Shown in pieces: positions 9,405-17,937 of a DNA stretch of 64,000 nt (positions are counted from its first letter, which is position 1; each line of letters starts with the position of its first letter). A program made the translations under genes and the position numbers. Source of the DNA: Ferruginibacter sp. (GTDB taxonomy: Bacteria; Bacteroidota; Bacteroidia; Chitinophagales; Chitinophagaceae); NCBI GenBank assembly GCA_013141115.1, contig JABFRP010000002.1, positions 471,649 through 535,648 of the forward strand. Direction: 5' to 3'. The notes beneath the pieces are model-generated. The model did not search any database and was not told the DNA's origin. It saw only the letters and a program-made list of their open reading frames with translations.

Positions 9405-11231
9405 TTAAAAGTAATTAACATAACCGAAATGTATTTTAGATGCTCCTCTTAAATTAAACTTTACATCATCTCTTTTTCCTAAAGCATAGCTAACATTTAA
9501 AAGGCCCAGCTTTGTTTCCAAAGCCATACCCAGGCCTGTAGAAACAAAAGTATTGTTCAGGTTTATATTTTGATATTTATTTTTTACAAACCCACCATCT
9601 GCAAAACCAAAAAAGTAAGAATTTAAGCTAACCCTGATGCGATATTCCGTTGTTGCCACTGCATATTGTGTAGCATAAATACTTTCTTCATCAAAACCAC
9701 GCAATAGCTTGTATCCTCCTATTTGAAACAATTCGTTTCTAAAAACGCTCTGACTGTTGAAAACACCTGCACTAACTGCTGTTTTAAAAGTAGACTGTTT
9801 GCCCACAGGAAAATAATGTGCAGCAATTAATTTTACCTTAAACTGATAAGAACGTTCTTTTAAAGAATCATAAAGGCTGGCATAATTAAAAAGCGGATCC
9901 TTTATTGACAGGATATCGTTGTTGCGTTTTATATTTTTTATACCTGCCGAAGTAGTTAATTTTATTTCATTTCCACTCCTGGGGTTTAACCGGTAATCAG
10001 TTTTTACCCACTCATAATCGATACCAAAATTAACCGCACTTACATCAATATTTACGGGCAGTTGTTTGGTGGCTTTTATCTGGTTGGTATCTACCCCATT
10101 GGCCAGTAAAAAACTATTTTGCCATTGTACAAAAAACTTGCCTGCCTGGTTGGCCGATAAAAGATATTGCAAGCCCAATTGGCCGTTAACCTGCAAAAAA
10201 GTAGAATCTTTTTTAAACAGATCAAATAAAAAATCGAAACCAAAATTGGAATTAAAAATATATGGTTGCTGATAGCCTAAATTTAGCCGTGGCGATTTTT
10301 TTTGCAACTGCTGCCAGTTGAACAATATTGATTCCCCTCCGTTTAAAGCATTTTTTAAATTCAAATTTACATCGGCAGTTAATTGCAGTTTAGAGGTTAG
10401 GGTGGCATTGGGTAATACCCCGATTAAAAAATTAAACTGACTGCTTTTTTTGGGCTGTAAGTAAAGATTAAGTACAGCCCCTGTGCCAAGCATCGTAATA
10501 TCATTGGGTTGTGCCTCCTGCAGGTAAGGCAGTTCTAATATTTTTTTACTAACCTGCTCCAGTTTTTCTGTATTATACAGACTGCCTTTGGGTATGCTTA
10601 GGTAATGATTTAAAAAGTTTTTTGAAATTTTAGCTTTGCCATAAACTCTTATACTATCTATATGATACAAAGGGCCTTTGTTAACTTTTAGCATCGCATT
10701 TATTTTATCCTGCTGCAAGCTTACACTATCTAAAAAAACCTGCGCAAACGGATAACCATTGTTTTCGTAATAATATAATATCCGTAATTGTATTTTTTGT
10801 AATTGCTCTATGCTAAGCAATTTATCTGTAAAGTTTTTTTCAACATACCCGCTTTCGGCAATTGCTTTTTTATCTATACTATCCGGCAATAATTTTACCC
10901 AGCGATATTGTTGCCCTAAAAAAAGACGAATGCCCATGGATGCACTATCTTCCCAAATACTATCTACAGATGCAGTGGGGTAGCCTTTTGTGCTTAGCAG
11001 CGCAGGAAGCCCATTAACATAGGTACGGCATTGAATGGTATTATTAAAAGTTGTTTGTAATTTTAAAATAGGCAGATCAAAGCTGGTATCTTTGTCGGCC
11101 AATTGAATGTTCAATTTAAACAGGCCGCTTTTGTTACTTACTACCTGGCTATTTATATTTTGCAAAAAAATACAATTGCAGAATATTGCAACCAGTACAT
11201 TTTTTTGTAGCAGAAATTTTAATTGGCTCAT
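9405..11231 (-). CDS. BamA/TamA-like (Omp85) outer-membrane protein
   Basis: A 608-residue protein with a signal peptide (cleavage about residue 29), periplasmic POTRA-like repeats (about 100-260, including LLSIEQLQKIQLRILYYYE and GPLYHIDSIRVYG) and a C-terminal 16-strand-type beta barrel. The barrel contains RGFDEESIYATQYAVATTEYR, which carries the RGF motif of the Omp85 L6 loop (LRGF), and ends in an aromatic residue (YVNYF). Omp85 proteins insert or translocate outer-membrane proteins. With fewer POTRA units than BamA, a TamA-like or accessory role is more likely than the essential BamA itself. Divergent from hemW with only 57 bases between them. Confidence 0.85.
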   Translation of the reverse strand: MSQLKFLLQKNVLVAIFCNCIFLQNINSQVVSNKSGLFKLNIQLADKDTSFDLPILKLQTTFNNTIQCRTYVNGLPALLSTKGYPTASVDSIWEDSASMGIRLFLGQQYRWVKLLPDSIDKKAIAESGYVEKNFTDKLLSIEQLQKIQLRILYYYENNGYPFAQVFLDSVSLQQDKINAMLKVNKGPLYHIDSIRVYGKAKISKNFLNHYLSIPKGSLYNTEKLEQVSKKILELPYLQEAQPNDITMLGTGAVLNLYLQPKKSSQFNFLIGVLPNATLTSKLQLTADVNLNLKNALNGGESILFNWQQLQKKSPRLNLGYQQPYIFNSNFGFDFLFDLFKKDSTFLQVNGQLGLQYLLSANQAGKFFVQWQNSFLLANGVDTNQIKATKQLPVNIDVSAVNFGIDYEWVKTDYRLNPRSGNEIKLTTSAGIKNIKRNNDILSIKDPLFNYASLYDSLKERSYQFKVKLIAAHYFPVGKQSTFKTAVSAGVFNSQSVFRNELFQIGGYKLLRGFDEESIYATQYAVATTEYRIRVSLNSYFFGFADGGFVKNKYQNINLNNTFVSTGLGMALETKLGLLNVSYALGKRDDVKFNLRGASKIHFGYVNYF

Positions 11232-11238
11232 TAATAAT

Positions 11239-11246
11239 CAAATCTA
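11239..11246 (-). promoter_or_regulatory. Candidate -7 element for the Omp85-like gene
   Basis: The minus strand reads TAGATTTG only 7 bases before the ATG at 11231. The expected start of transcription would then fall at or beside the start codon, giving a nearly leaderless mRNA. Confidence 0.38.
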
Positions 11247-11288
11247 AAATATTATCCCGATAGTTATTGGGGATTAAACTAAAAATAT

Positions 11289-12422
11289 TTGCCGGGCATT
11301 TACATACATATTCCATTTTGCAAGCAGGCCTGCCATTACTGCAACTTTCATTTCTCCACTTCGCTTAAGCAAAAAGATGCTTTTATTGATGCGTTGCTGA
11401 AGGAAATTACCTTATCAGATACATTATCTGATAGTAATGAGCCGGAAATTATTTCCACGCTTTATTTTGGTGGGGGCACACCCAGTATTTTAACTATTGA
11501 AGATTTAAAAATAATTTTTGAAGCCCTGCAAAAACGTTTTGTGTTTGCTACTGATATGGAAATTACTTTAGAGGCCAACCCCGATGATATTACCGATTTA
11601 AAACTAAAGGAGTGGAAACAAACAGGTATTAACCGGTTTAGCATTGGCATACAAAGCTTTGCAGATGAAGAATTAAAATGGATGAACCGGGCACACAACG
11701 CTGCAGAATCTTTAGTTTGCATTGATAAAATTAAAACCGCAGGTTTTGCTAATTTTTCTGTTGATCTTATTTATGGCTCACCATTATTAAGTGATGATGA
11801 TTGGAAAAAAAATGTACAAACCGTTATTGAAAAAAATATCCCTCATGTTAGTTGCTATGCTTTAACTGTAGAACCCAAAACTGCTTTGGATAAAATGATA
11901 GCTTTAAATAAAAAAGCACCGGTAGATGCAGAAAAACAGGCCGGCCAGTTTTTGTTATTAATGGATTGGATGGCAGCAGCAGGATACGAACATTACGAGA
12001 TAAGCAATTTTGCCAAACCCGGCTTTAGAAGCAAACACAACAGCAGCTATTGGAGCGGACAAAAGTATTATGGCTTTGGCCCTTCGGCACATTCTTTTAA
12101 TGGCAAAAAACGCAGCTGGAATATTGCCAACAATGCTTTGTACATTCAGGCATTACAAAAAAATAGTATTCCGTTTGAAGAAGAAGTGTTAACCGAAACA
12201 CAACAGCTGAATGAATATATTATGACGGCACTTAGAACGGTGGAAGGCATTAGTACAAAGTATATCAGTACAAAGTTTGGAGAGAACGAAAGTTTTAACG
12301 TGATAGCTGCAAGCCGCAAATATGAAAGTACAGGCAAATTAAAAATTGAAAACGGGCAAATTATTTTAACTAAGGAAGGTAAACTTTTTGCAGATGGTAT
12401 TGCAGCCGATCTATTTTTCTAA
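11289..12422 (+). CDS. hemW: HemW family radical SAM haem chaperone
   Basis: A 377-residue radical SAM protein beginning MPGIYIHIPFCKQACHYCNF, with the CxxxCxxC iron-sulfur ligands at about residues 11-18 plus the extra HemW Cys just after. LYFGGGTPSIL, EANPDD and GINRFSIGIQSF are typical of the HemN/HemW core, and a C-terminal winged domain follows. HemW binds haem and delivers it to partners; it is not a true coproporphyrinogen oxidase (no HemN N-terminal region). The start codon is TTG: an in-frame stop (TAA at 11280) leaves no ATG before the invariant IHIPFC motif. Confidence 0.92.
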   Translation: MPGIYIHIPFCKQACHYCNFHFSTSLKQKDAFIDALLKEITLSDTLSDSNEPEIISTLYFGGGTPSILTIEDLKIIFEALQKRFVFATDMEITLEANPDDITDLKLKEWKQTGINRFSIGIQSFADEELKWMNRAHNAAESLVCIDKIKTAGFANFSVDLIYGSPLLSDDDWKKNVQTVIEKNIPHVSCYALTVEPKTALDKMIALNKKAPVDAEKQAGQFLLLMDWMAAAGYEHYEISNFAKPGFRSKHNSSYWSGQKYYGFGPSAHSFNGKKRSWNIANNALYIQALQKNSIPFEEEVLTETQQLNEYIMTALRTVEGISTKYISTKFGENESFNVIAASRKYESTGKLKIENGQIILTKEGKLFADGIAADLFF

Positions 12423-12527
12423 ATGATGGCGATGCTTTCTGAAGTGTTTTATCAATTCGGCAACAGATAAACAAATAACCATTACAATTATTGCTGTACT
12501 GCTGATATTTGAAAAAGAGAAAGGCAT
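12411..12527 (-). CDS. Possible 38-aa single-helix membrane peptide
   Basis: A small minus-strand frame starting with ATG 34 bases after the gpsA stop and ending 12 bases inside the 3' end of hemW. The predicted peptide has a hydrophobic segment of about 17 residues (SSTAIIVMVICLSVAEL) followed by a basic, His-rich tail (IKHFRKHRHH). The A-rich sequence before the ATG (ACAAAATAAAACA) is typical for translation starts in this phylum. The only support is composition and position downstream of gpsA; it may be chance. Confidence 0.3.
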   Translation of the reverse strand: MPFSFSNISSTAIIVMVICLSVAELIKHFRKHRHHLEK

Positions 12528-12561
12528 TGTTTTATTTTGTTACTTAAAGTTAAAACATATT

Positions 12562-13602
12562 TTACACCAGTGTTGCTTCAATTTCGTTAAAACCTTTAGC
12601 AGCAGGCAAATTTTCCCACAAAATTTTATAAATGGTTTCTGCTATAGGCATGTCTGCCTTTACCTTTTGATTGATGACATGCATGCATTTGCTGGCATTA
12701 TAACCCTCTGCCACCATACTCATTTCCAACTGGGCTGCTTTTACCGAATAGCCTTTGCCAATCATATTACCAAAACTGCGGTTGCGGCTGTGGAGAGAGT
12801 AGCAGGTAACCAGCAGATCGCCAAGATAAACAGAGGCCGCATAATTAGTAGTGGGAGGCTGTGGTGTAACCGTTGGGTGATGTTCAATAGAGCCAACTTG
12901 TATATTTTTTACCCCCAACTCACGCAGAAAGCAAGCCATTTCATCGGCACTGTTGGCAATAAGTACACTTAAAAAATTATCGCCATAATCCAGGCCGTGT
13001 GCTATACCAGAGCCCACCGCATAAATATTTTTTAAAATAGCGGCATATTGCACGCCATAAATATCTGTATTGATTACTGTGTTGAGATAACTGGTTTTAA
13101 AACATGCCGCTATTTGTGTTGCCGCTGCTTCATCAACACCCGAAAAGGTTAAGTAAGATAGTTTTTCTGCAGCCACTTCTTCTGCATGGCATGGGCCAAG
13201 AACTGCAAAATAATTTTTAAGATCAACGCTAAATTCCTGTTGTAAATAATCGTTCAGTAATAAATTTTGCTCCGGCAAAATTCCTTTTATTGCCGAGATG
13301 ATCTTTTTTCCTTCAAAGGCTTTTTTGTTAAGATTTTGTAATACATCGGTAGCGTAGGCCGAGGGTACTGCAATAATAATACAATCAGAATTTTGTACTA
13401 CTTCTGCGGCATTAGTAGTTAATGTAAGCTTAGCAACATCAAACTGTGCAGCGGGTAAATAATGTGGGTTGTGGTGGCGTGTTTTAATGTGCGTTATAGC
13501 TGCCTCGCTTCGGTTCCACCAATAAATAGTATTGCCATTATCAGTTAATATTTTTGCCAGGGCTGTTCCCCAACTGCCGCTTCCTAGTATTCCGAAAGTC
13601 AT
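12562..13602 (-). CDS. gpsA: Glycerol-3-phosphate dehydrogenase [NAD(P)+]
   Basis: A 346-residue cytoplasmic enzyme that reduces dihydroxyacetone phosphate to sn-glycerol 3-phosphate for phospholipid synthesis. It starts with the Rossmann dinucleotide motif GSGSWGTALA, has VLGPCHAEEVA in the middle, the catalytic-lysine region AILKNIYAVGSGIAHGLDYGDN, and the SRNRSFG substrate-binding motif, all characteristic of GpsA. Full length. Located between rnc and hemW, on the rnc strand; an 84-base gap containing a short TTTAGGG-like repeat separates it from rnc. Confidence 0.95.
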   Translation of the reverse strand: MTFGILGSGSWGTALAKILTDNGNTIYWWNRSEAAITHIKTRHHNPHYLPAAQFDVAKLTLTTNAAEVVQNSDCIIIAVPSAYATDVLQNLNKKAFEGKKIISAIKGILPEQNLLLNDYLQQEFSVDLKNYFAVLGPCHAEEVAAEKLSYLTFSGVDEAAATQIAACFKTSYLNTVINTDIYGVQYAAILKNIYAVGSGIAHGLDYGDNFLSVLIANSADEMACFLRELGVKNIQVGSIEHHPTVTPQPPTTNYAASVYLGDLLVTCYSLHSRNRSFGNMIGKGYSVKAAQLEMSMVAEGYNASKCMHVINQKVKADMPIAETIYKILWENLPAAKGFNEIEATLV

Positions 13603-13611
13603 TGTTTTAAG

Positions 13612-13641
13612 TTTAGGGTTTAGGAGTTTAGGGGTTTAGTG
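13612..13641. repeat. Short degenerate TTTAGGG-like repeat
   Basis: Four tandem units (TTTAGGG, TTTAGGAG, TTTAGGGG, TTTAGTG) fill the gap between rnc and gpsA. The unit looks like a plant telomere repeat but is too short and degenerate to mean more than a local slippage product. Confidence 0.5.
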
Positions 13642-13686
13642 TTCAGGCACCGTAACTTTAAACGACAAACCTCAAACTGCAAACTT

Positions 13687-14397
13687 TTATAATCCTAATT
13701 TATCTACTGCCAACTGCGCCGCAATCTGGCTGGCATCTTTTTTATTGTATCCTTTTGCTTCGGCAATTAATTCACCGTCTACCGTGGCGCCAATGGTAAA
13801 TAAACGCCTGCCGTTCTCAAATTTTTCATCCAGCGTTTCAAACTCCAGTGCTTTACCATTTTTATTGGCCCAGCCGTATAATTTATTTTTAATATTGATC
13901 TCAATTATCTCCAGGTCATCAATAAAAAGATGAGGCATGATAATATATTTCTCCACCCATCTTTGCGTACCCGGATAACCTTTATCTAAATACACAGCGC
14001 CAATTAAAGCCTCTAATGTGTTACCAAATATCTGAGAAATTTTGAGAGAGTTATCGTATTTATTGTAAAAAGTGATTTTTTTAAGGCCCATTTTTAAAGC
14101 AATATCATTCAGCATTTGGCGGTTTACCATTTTACTCCGCATCTCTGTTAAAAAGCCTTCGCCTTTATAAGGATATTTTCTAAATAAGTAATGGGCAACT
14201 ATAGAACTTAAAACAGCATCACCTAAAAACTCCAGCCTTTCATTATTTTCATCTGCACCTTCTCTTACACTACGGTGGCTGAGTGCAGTTTTATACAAAG
14301 CAACATCACCGGGAGTAAAGCCCAGTATATTACTCAGTTGTTTTTTAAACTCCCTGTTTTTGTTTTGACTTTTAAAAAAATCTTTAAAGAATTGCAA
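13687..14397 (-). CDS. rnc: Ribonuclease III
   Basis: A 236-residue double-strand-specific endoribonuclease for rRNA processing and mRNA decay. The catalytic domain carries the signature ERLEFLGDAVLS (about residues 56-67) with the later acidic residues in LEALIGAVYLDKGY; the C-terminal dsRNA-binding domain ends with KKDASQIAAQLAVDKL. The start is a TTG: GGC-ACT codons and a TAA stop precede it, and no ATG occurs before the conserved domain. It follows acpP-fabF in the same direction, an arrangement seen in many bacteria, with a 204-base gap in which I see no gene. Confidence 0.93.
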   Translation of the reverse strand: MQFFKDFFKSQNKNREFKKQLSNILGFTPGDVALYKTALSHRSVREGADENNERLEFLGDAVLSSIVAHYLFRKYPYKGEGFLTEMRSKMVNRQMLNDIALKMGLKKITFYNKYDNSLKISQIFGNTLEALIGAVYLDKGYPGTQRWVEKYIIMPHLFIDDLEIIEINIKNKLYGWANKNGKALEFETLDEKFENGRRLFTIGATVDGELIAEAKGYNKKDASQIAAQLAVDKLGL

Positions 14398-14601
14398 AGT
14401 GCCTTATAAAATGTTTGCGTGAAATTACTCTTATTTATTATGACAATAAAATTAAGATTTTTGCTACAGATAAAACTACAGGGTTTATTATTATGATCTT
14501 GCTTATATAAAATTCTCAACAGGCATATATACTGCAGCTGCAAGAATGCTCAACAAGATTACAAATGCTGGTTACAAAAAATAAATTGGGGTTGCCAGTT
14601 A

Positions 14602-15855
14602 TTAAGGCTTATACTTTTTTACTATCACCGATGCATTATGTCCTCCAAAACCAAAGGTGTTACTTAAGGCTGCGTCAACAGTACGATGTTGTGCTTTGTT
14701 AAAAGTAAAGTTTAGTTTGGCATCCAACTCTGGGTCGTCGGTAAAGTGATTGATAGTAGGAGGAACAATATCCTGTGATACCGCCATAATACAAGCCAGA
14801 GCTTCTAAAGCGCCTGCGGCACCAAGGCAATGACCAGTCATACTTTTGGTAGAGCTGATGTTTAAATTATAGGCATGTCCTCCAAAAACGCTGAGGATAG
14901 CCTTTGTTTCTGCAATATCTCCCAATGGGGTGGAAGTGCCGTGAACATTGATGTAATCAATATCTGTTGCCACCATACCAGCATCTTTCAATGCAGCATT
15001 CATTACATTTCTTGCACCCAATCCTTCGGGATGTGGTGCTGTAATATGGTGAGCATCGGCAGTAGCGCCGCCACCAGCAATTTCGCAATAAATTTTTGCA
15101 CCCCTGGCTAAAGCATGTTCTAAACTTTCTAAAACCAAAACTCCTGCACCTTCTCCCATTACAAAACCATCTCTTTCTTTATCAAAGGGGCGGCTTGCTG
15201 TTGAAGGGCTGTCATTTCTTTCGCTTAAAGCCTTCATGGCATTAAAGCCACCTACTCCTGCAGCACTAACCACAGCTTCACTTCCGCCAGTAATAATAAT
15301 ATCAGCTTTGTTAAGCCTTATATTATCAAAAGCATCAATAATTGCATTGGTAGAGGAGGCACATGCAGAAACTACGGCAAAATTGGGCCCACGGAAATTA
15401 TGACGGATAGATATTTGCCCTGCGGCGATATCCAATATCATTTTGGGGATAAAAAAGGGATTGAAACGGGGCGTTCCATCTCCTGATGCAAAATTGATAA
15501 CCTCTTCCTGAAAAGTGATCAACCCCCCAATGCCGCTTGCAAAAATTACTCCAACCCTGTCCGGATCTACATTTTCCTTAGTAATGCCTGCATCTTTAAC
15601 TGCTTCATCACTGGCTATTAATGCAAACTGACAGTATCGGTCTATTTTACGGGCTTCTTTACGGTCTAAATAAGTAGTGGGATCAAAATCTTTAACCTCA
15701 CAGGCAAACCTGGTCTTAAATTTACTGCAATCGAATTGCTTTATATAATCGCACCCGCTTACGCCGTTAGCCAAACCCTGCCAATATTCTTCAACAGTTT
15801 TACCTAACGGTGTAAGGGCACCCAATCCGGTTACTACAACACGTTTAAAAGCCAT
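14602..15855 (-). CDS. fabF: 3-oxoacyl-[acyl-carrier-protein] synthase II
   Basis: A 417-residue condensing enzyme that elongates acyl-ACP with malonyl-ACP in fatty-acid synthesis. The catalytic triad is visible: the Cys in VSACASSTNAI (about 165), His in NVHGTSTPLGD (about 305) and His in SMTGHCLGAAG (about 342); the C-terminal NTFGFGGHNAS is also typical. It starts 28 bases after acpP and is surely co-transcribed with its carrier protein. Confidence 0.97.
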   Translation of the reverse strand: MAFKRVVVTGLGALTPLGKTVEEYWQGLANGVSGCDYIKQFDCSKFKTRFACEVKDFDPTTYLDRKEARKIDRYCQFALIASDEAVKDAGITKENVDPDRVGVIFASGIGGLITFQEEVINFASGDGTPRFNPFFIPKMILDIAAGQISIRHNFRGPNFAVVSACASSTNAIIDAFDNIRLNKADIIITGGSEAVVSAAGVGGFNAMKALSERNDSPSTASRPFDKERDGFVMGEGAGVLVLESLEHALARGAKIYCEIAGGGATADAHHITAPHPEGLGARNVMNAALKDAGMVATDIDYINVHGTSTPLGDIAETKAILSVFGGHAYNLNISSTKSMTGHCLGAAGALEALACIMAVSQDIVPPTINHFTDDPELDAKLNFTFNKAQHRTVDAALSNTFGFGGHNASVIVKKYKP

Positions 15856-15883
15856 ATAGTTTGCCTGTGATAGTTAATGAAAA

Positions 15884-16120
15884 TTACTTAGCATGCTCTT
15901 CTAAGTAAGCAACAGCCTGTCCAACGGTAGTGATGGTTTCGGCCTGCTCATCCGGAATAGAAATGTTGAATTCTTTTTCGAATTCCATAATAAGTTCAAC
16001 GGTGTCCAAGCTATCGGCACCTAAATCATTAGTAAAAGAAGCCTCGGTAGTTACTTCTGCTTCATCTACTCCTAATTTGTCAACAATTATTTTGTTCACC
16101 CTTGTTGCAATGTCTGACAT
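15884..16120 (-). CDS. acpP: Acyl carrier protein
   Basis: A 78-residue acidic protein ([17 protein letters not shown] at the start) with the phosphopantetheine attachment serine in [15 protein letters not shown] (about residue 39). It carries growing acyl chains for FabF and the rest of type II fatty-acid synthesis. The frame extends ten codons upstream, but the ATG at 16120 gives the standard ACP length and lies just downstream of a good promoter. First gene of acpP-fabF. Confidence 0.97.
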   Translation of the reverse strand: MSDIATRVNKIIVDKLGVDEAEVTTEASFTNDLGADSLDTVELIMEFEKEFNISIPDEQAETITTVGQAVAYLEEHAK

Positions 16121-16147
16121 AATTTTAAAATTTAGTTTGTCTGGCTG

Positions 16148-16177
16148 CAAAAATATACATTTTGCAATAATTACAAA
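16148..16177 (-). promoter_or_regulatory. Promoter of acpP-fabF
   Basis: On the minus strand TTTG (16177-16174) and TATTTTTG (16155-16148) are separated by 18 bases, a close match to the Bacteroidota sigma-A consensus TTTG-N17-23-TAnnTTTG. The -7 box ends 27 bases before the acpP ATG. The rest of the 314-base gap up to the GNAT gene is AT-rich with no gene seen. Confidence 0.6.
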
Positions 16178-16434
16178 GAAATATAAATAAGGGCAAAAAT
16201 GAGGATTTTTTATATTCTTTATTTGTTCTTAGGAACAGGTATAAGTTTATTTGTAAAACTTTACAAAAACTATGGTAATAACGATGCCAATAATTTAAAT
16301 TTGTTCCATCATTAATACTGTTGCTCTATTACTGCATCACAGTGTTTAATCTTATACCTCAATCACAAAAAAATTGTATATTGTACGTACTTCACCGGTA
16401 CAAAGCTGCTATACTTTACTAAAACAAAACTGAT

Positions 16435-16863
16435 ATGGCCTTAAAACAGATAGACCACGGCTCTAAGGAATACCAACAAATGATTGCATTGCGGCTGGAG
16501 ATATTACGCAAACCTCAGGGGCTTACTTTTACCGACGAAGAACTTGCCAAAGAAAAAGACGATATTTTAATAGGTGCTTTTGAAGATGATACCATGCTAG
16601 CCTGCTGCCTGCTTACTAAAGTGGATAACAGCACTGTAAAGCTGCGCCAGATGGCTGTACAAAACAATTTACAAGGCAAAGGCATTGGCGCCAGCATAAT
16701 GAGTTTTGCCGAAACGGTGGCAAGAGACAAGGGGTTTAAAAAATTAATGATGCATGCCCGTGATTCTGCAATTGGTTTTTACGAAAAATTTGATTTTAAA
16801 GTAAAAGGTGATGAGTTTATTGAAGTAAATGTGCCACATCATGTGATGGAAAAGAGACTGTGA
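16435..16863 (+). CDS. GNAT family N-acetyltransferase
   Basis: A 142-residue single-domain acetyltransferase. The acetyl-CoA-binding motif appears as LRQMAVQNNLQGKGIGASIM (Q/RxxGxG/A within QGKGIGA), followed by DKGFKKLMMHARDSAIGFYEKFDFKVKGDEFIE, typical of ElaA/YjgM-like small GNAT enzymes. The acceptor substrate cannot be read from the sequence. Stands alone between the acpP promoter and a convergent minus-strand gene. Confidence 0.85.
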   Translation: MALKQIDHGSKEYQQMIALRLEILRKPQGLTFTDEELAKEKDDILIGAFEDDTMLACCLLTKVDNSTVKLRQMAVQNNLQGKGIGASIMSFAETVARDKGFKKLMMHARDSAIGFYEKFDFKVKGDEFIEVNVPHHVMEKRL

Positions 16864-16910
16864 GACCCGGGTGCGAAAGCGAAACTTGAATTCCATCCTA
16901 CGATTCACAA

Positions 16911-17390
16911 CTAACGCTTACTGATCTTTTCCTTAAATATATTCCTGGCTTCGTGTACTTCATCTCCTTCAAAAGCATCTTTGGGCACGATAAAAAAAGA
17001 CCGGCTGTTAAAGTATAAATGAAAGAAATGAGGGCTTTCCATCCAGGTACTAAAATCGGCCCAGGGCCAGCTTCTTCCTCCCCTGTCATTTTCAATTCTA
17101 AATTCATCGGCAGTTAAAATGGCCTGTAACCTATCCTGAAAAGTGGGTGCTTTTTTATAGATCATCTGTGGCAGTAAAAACCAAAATACAATCATTAAAG
17201 CAAACCACAGTATAGAGCTTATAGAAAAAGCAAAAGGAGAAATTCTTTTAAAAAAAAACAGCGCTGCAGATATAATGGCAAAAACATTTACCAGTATGAT
17301 CATTATTTTAATCTCACGACGGGTAATAAAATGATAACGGAGTGCCTGAATTACTTTGGGCTTATTGTAGGTAAAAAATTGAGAAGTCAT
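16911..17390 (-). CDS. YcxB-like membrane protein
   Basis: A membrane protein of 159 residues from the ATG at 17390 (the open frame runs 12 codons further). Two hydrophobic helices (about residues 29-45 and 52-72) are followed by a C-terminal beta-rich domain of the YcxB-like type (ADEFRIENDRGGRSWPWADFSTWMESPHFFHLYFNSRSFFIVPKDAF). The pattern of a W in 'SWPWADF' and 'FFIVPKDAF' is typical of that family. Function unknown. It lies 23 bases after the OmpA-domain gene. Confidence 0.75.
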   Translation of the reverse strand: MTSQFFTYNKPKVIQALRYHFITRREIKIMIILVNVFAIISAALFFFKRISPFAFSISSILWFALMIVFWFLLPQMIYKKAPTFQDRLQAILTADEFRIENDRGGRSWPWADFSTWMESPHFFHLYFNSRSFFIVPKDAFEGDEVHEARNIFKEKISKR

Positions 17391-17413
17391 AAAGCAAATA
17401 TAATGGATAGCTT

Positions 17414-17905
17414 TTATTGGGCACAAATATCGCCGGCAACTTTTCCGCCGCCATCAACCGGCATACCGCCAATTGGCCTGCTGCGCAATGCTGCATTTAT
17501 AAAACTTATACGGCGGTTTGCCACTTTGCCTTCTGCTGTTCCATTATCTGCAACTGGTTTGGTACTGCCAAAACCCACCGCTATCAGGCGTTTACAATCC
17601 ACGCCCATTTTTACCAGTGCAGTACAAACTGTCATTGCTCTTTTTTCTGATAAAAGCTGATTATTATTTTCGTTACCCCCATTATCAGTGTGGCATTCCA
17701 CCCTTAATAAACTGATGTAGGATTTATCATCAAGGTACTTTTTTATAATTTCTAGAGCAGCTGTGCTTTCAGGCTTAAGTTTGGCCAGGCCACTTTCAAA
17801 TAAAACAGGTTTTTCAATCTTTACTTCGTTGCCTTCCAGTTTATAATCCTGTGCAAAGGCCGCAATATTTAAAAATGTAAAAAGAAAAAGCAGGCAGTAT
17901 TTCAT
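17414..17905 (-). CDS. OmpA-family cell-envelope protein
   Basis: A 163-residue exported protein with a signal peptide (MKYCLLFLFTFLNIAAFA, cleavage near AFAQ) followed directly by an OmpA C-terminal peptidoglycan-binding domain. VLFESGLAKLKPES, VECHTDNGGNENNNQLLSEKRA and the NGTAEGKVANRRISF signature (Asp/Arg peptidoglycan contacts) are visible. There is no beta barrel, so it is probably a periplasmic protein that binds the cell wall. Probably co-transcribed with the YcxB-like gene downstream. Confidence 0.85.
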   Translation of the reverse strand: MKYCLLFLFTFLNIAAFAQDYKLEGNEVKIEKPVLFESGLAKLKPESTAALEIIKKYLDDKSYISLLRVECHTDNGGNENNNQLLSEKRAMTVCTALVKMGVDCKRLIAVGFGSTKPVADNGTAEGKVANRRISFINAALRSRPIGGMPVDGGGKVAGDICAQ

Positions 17906-17937
17906 GTTGTTTATATTTACAGTATACAGCGCAATAA

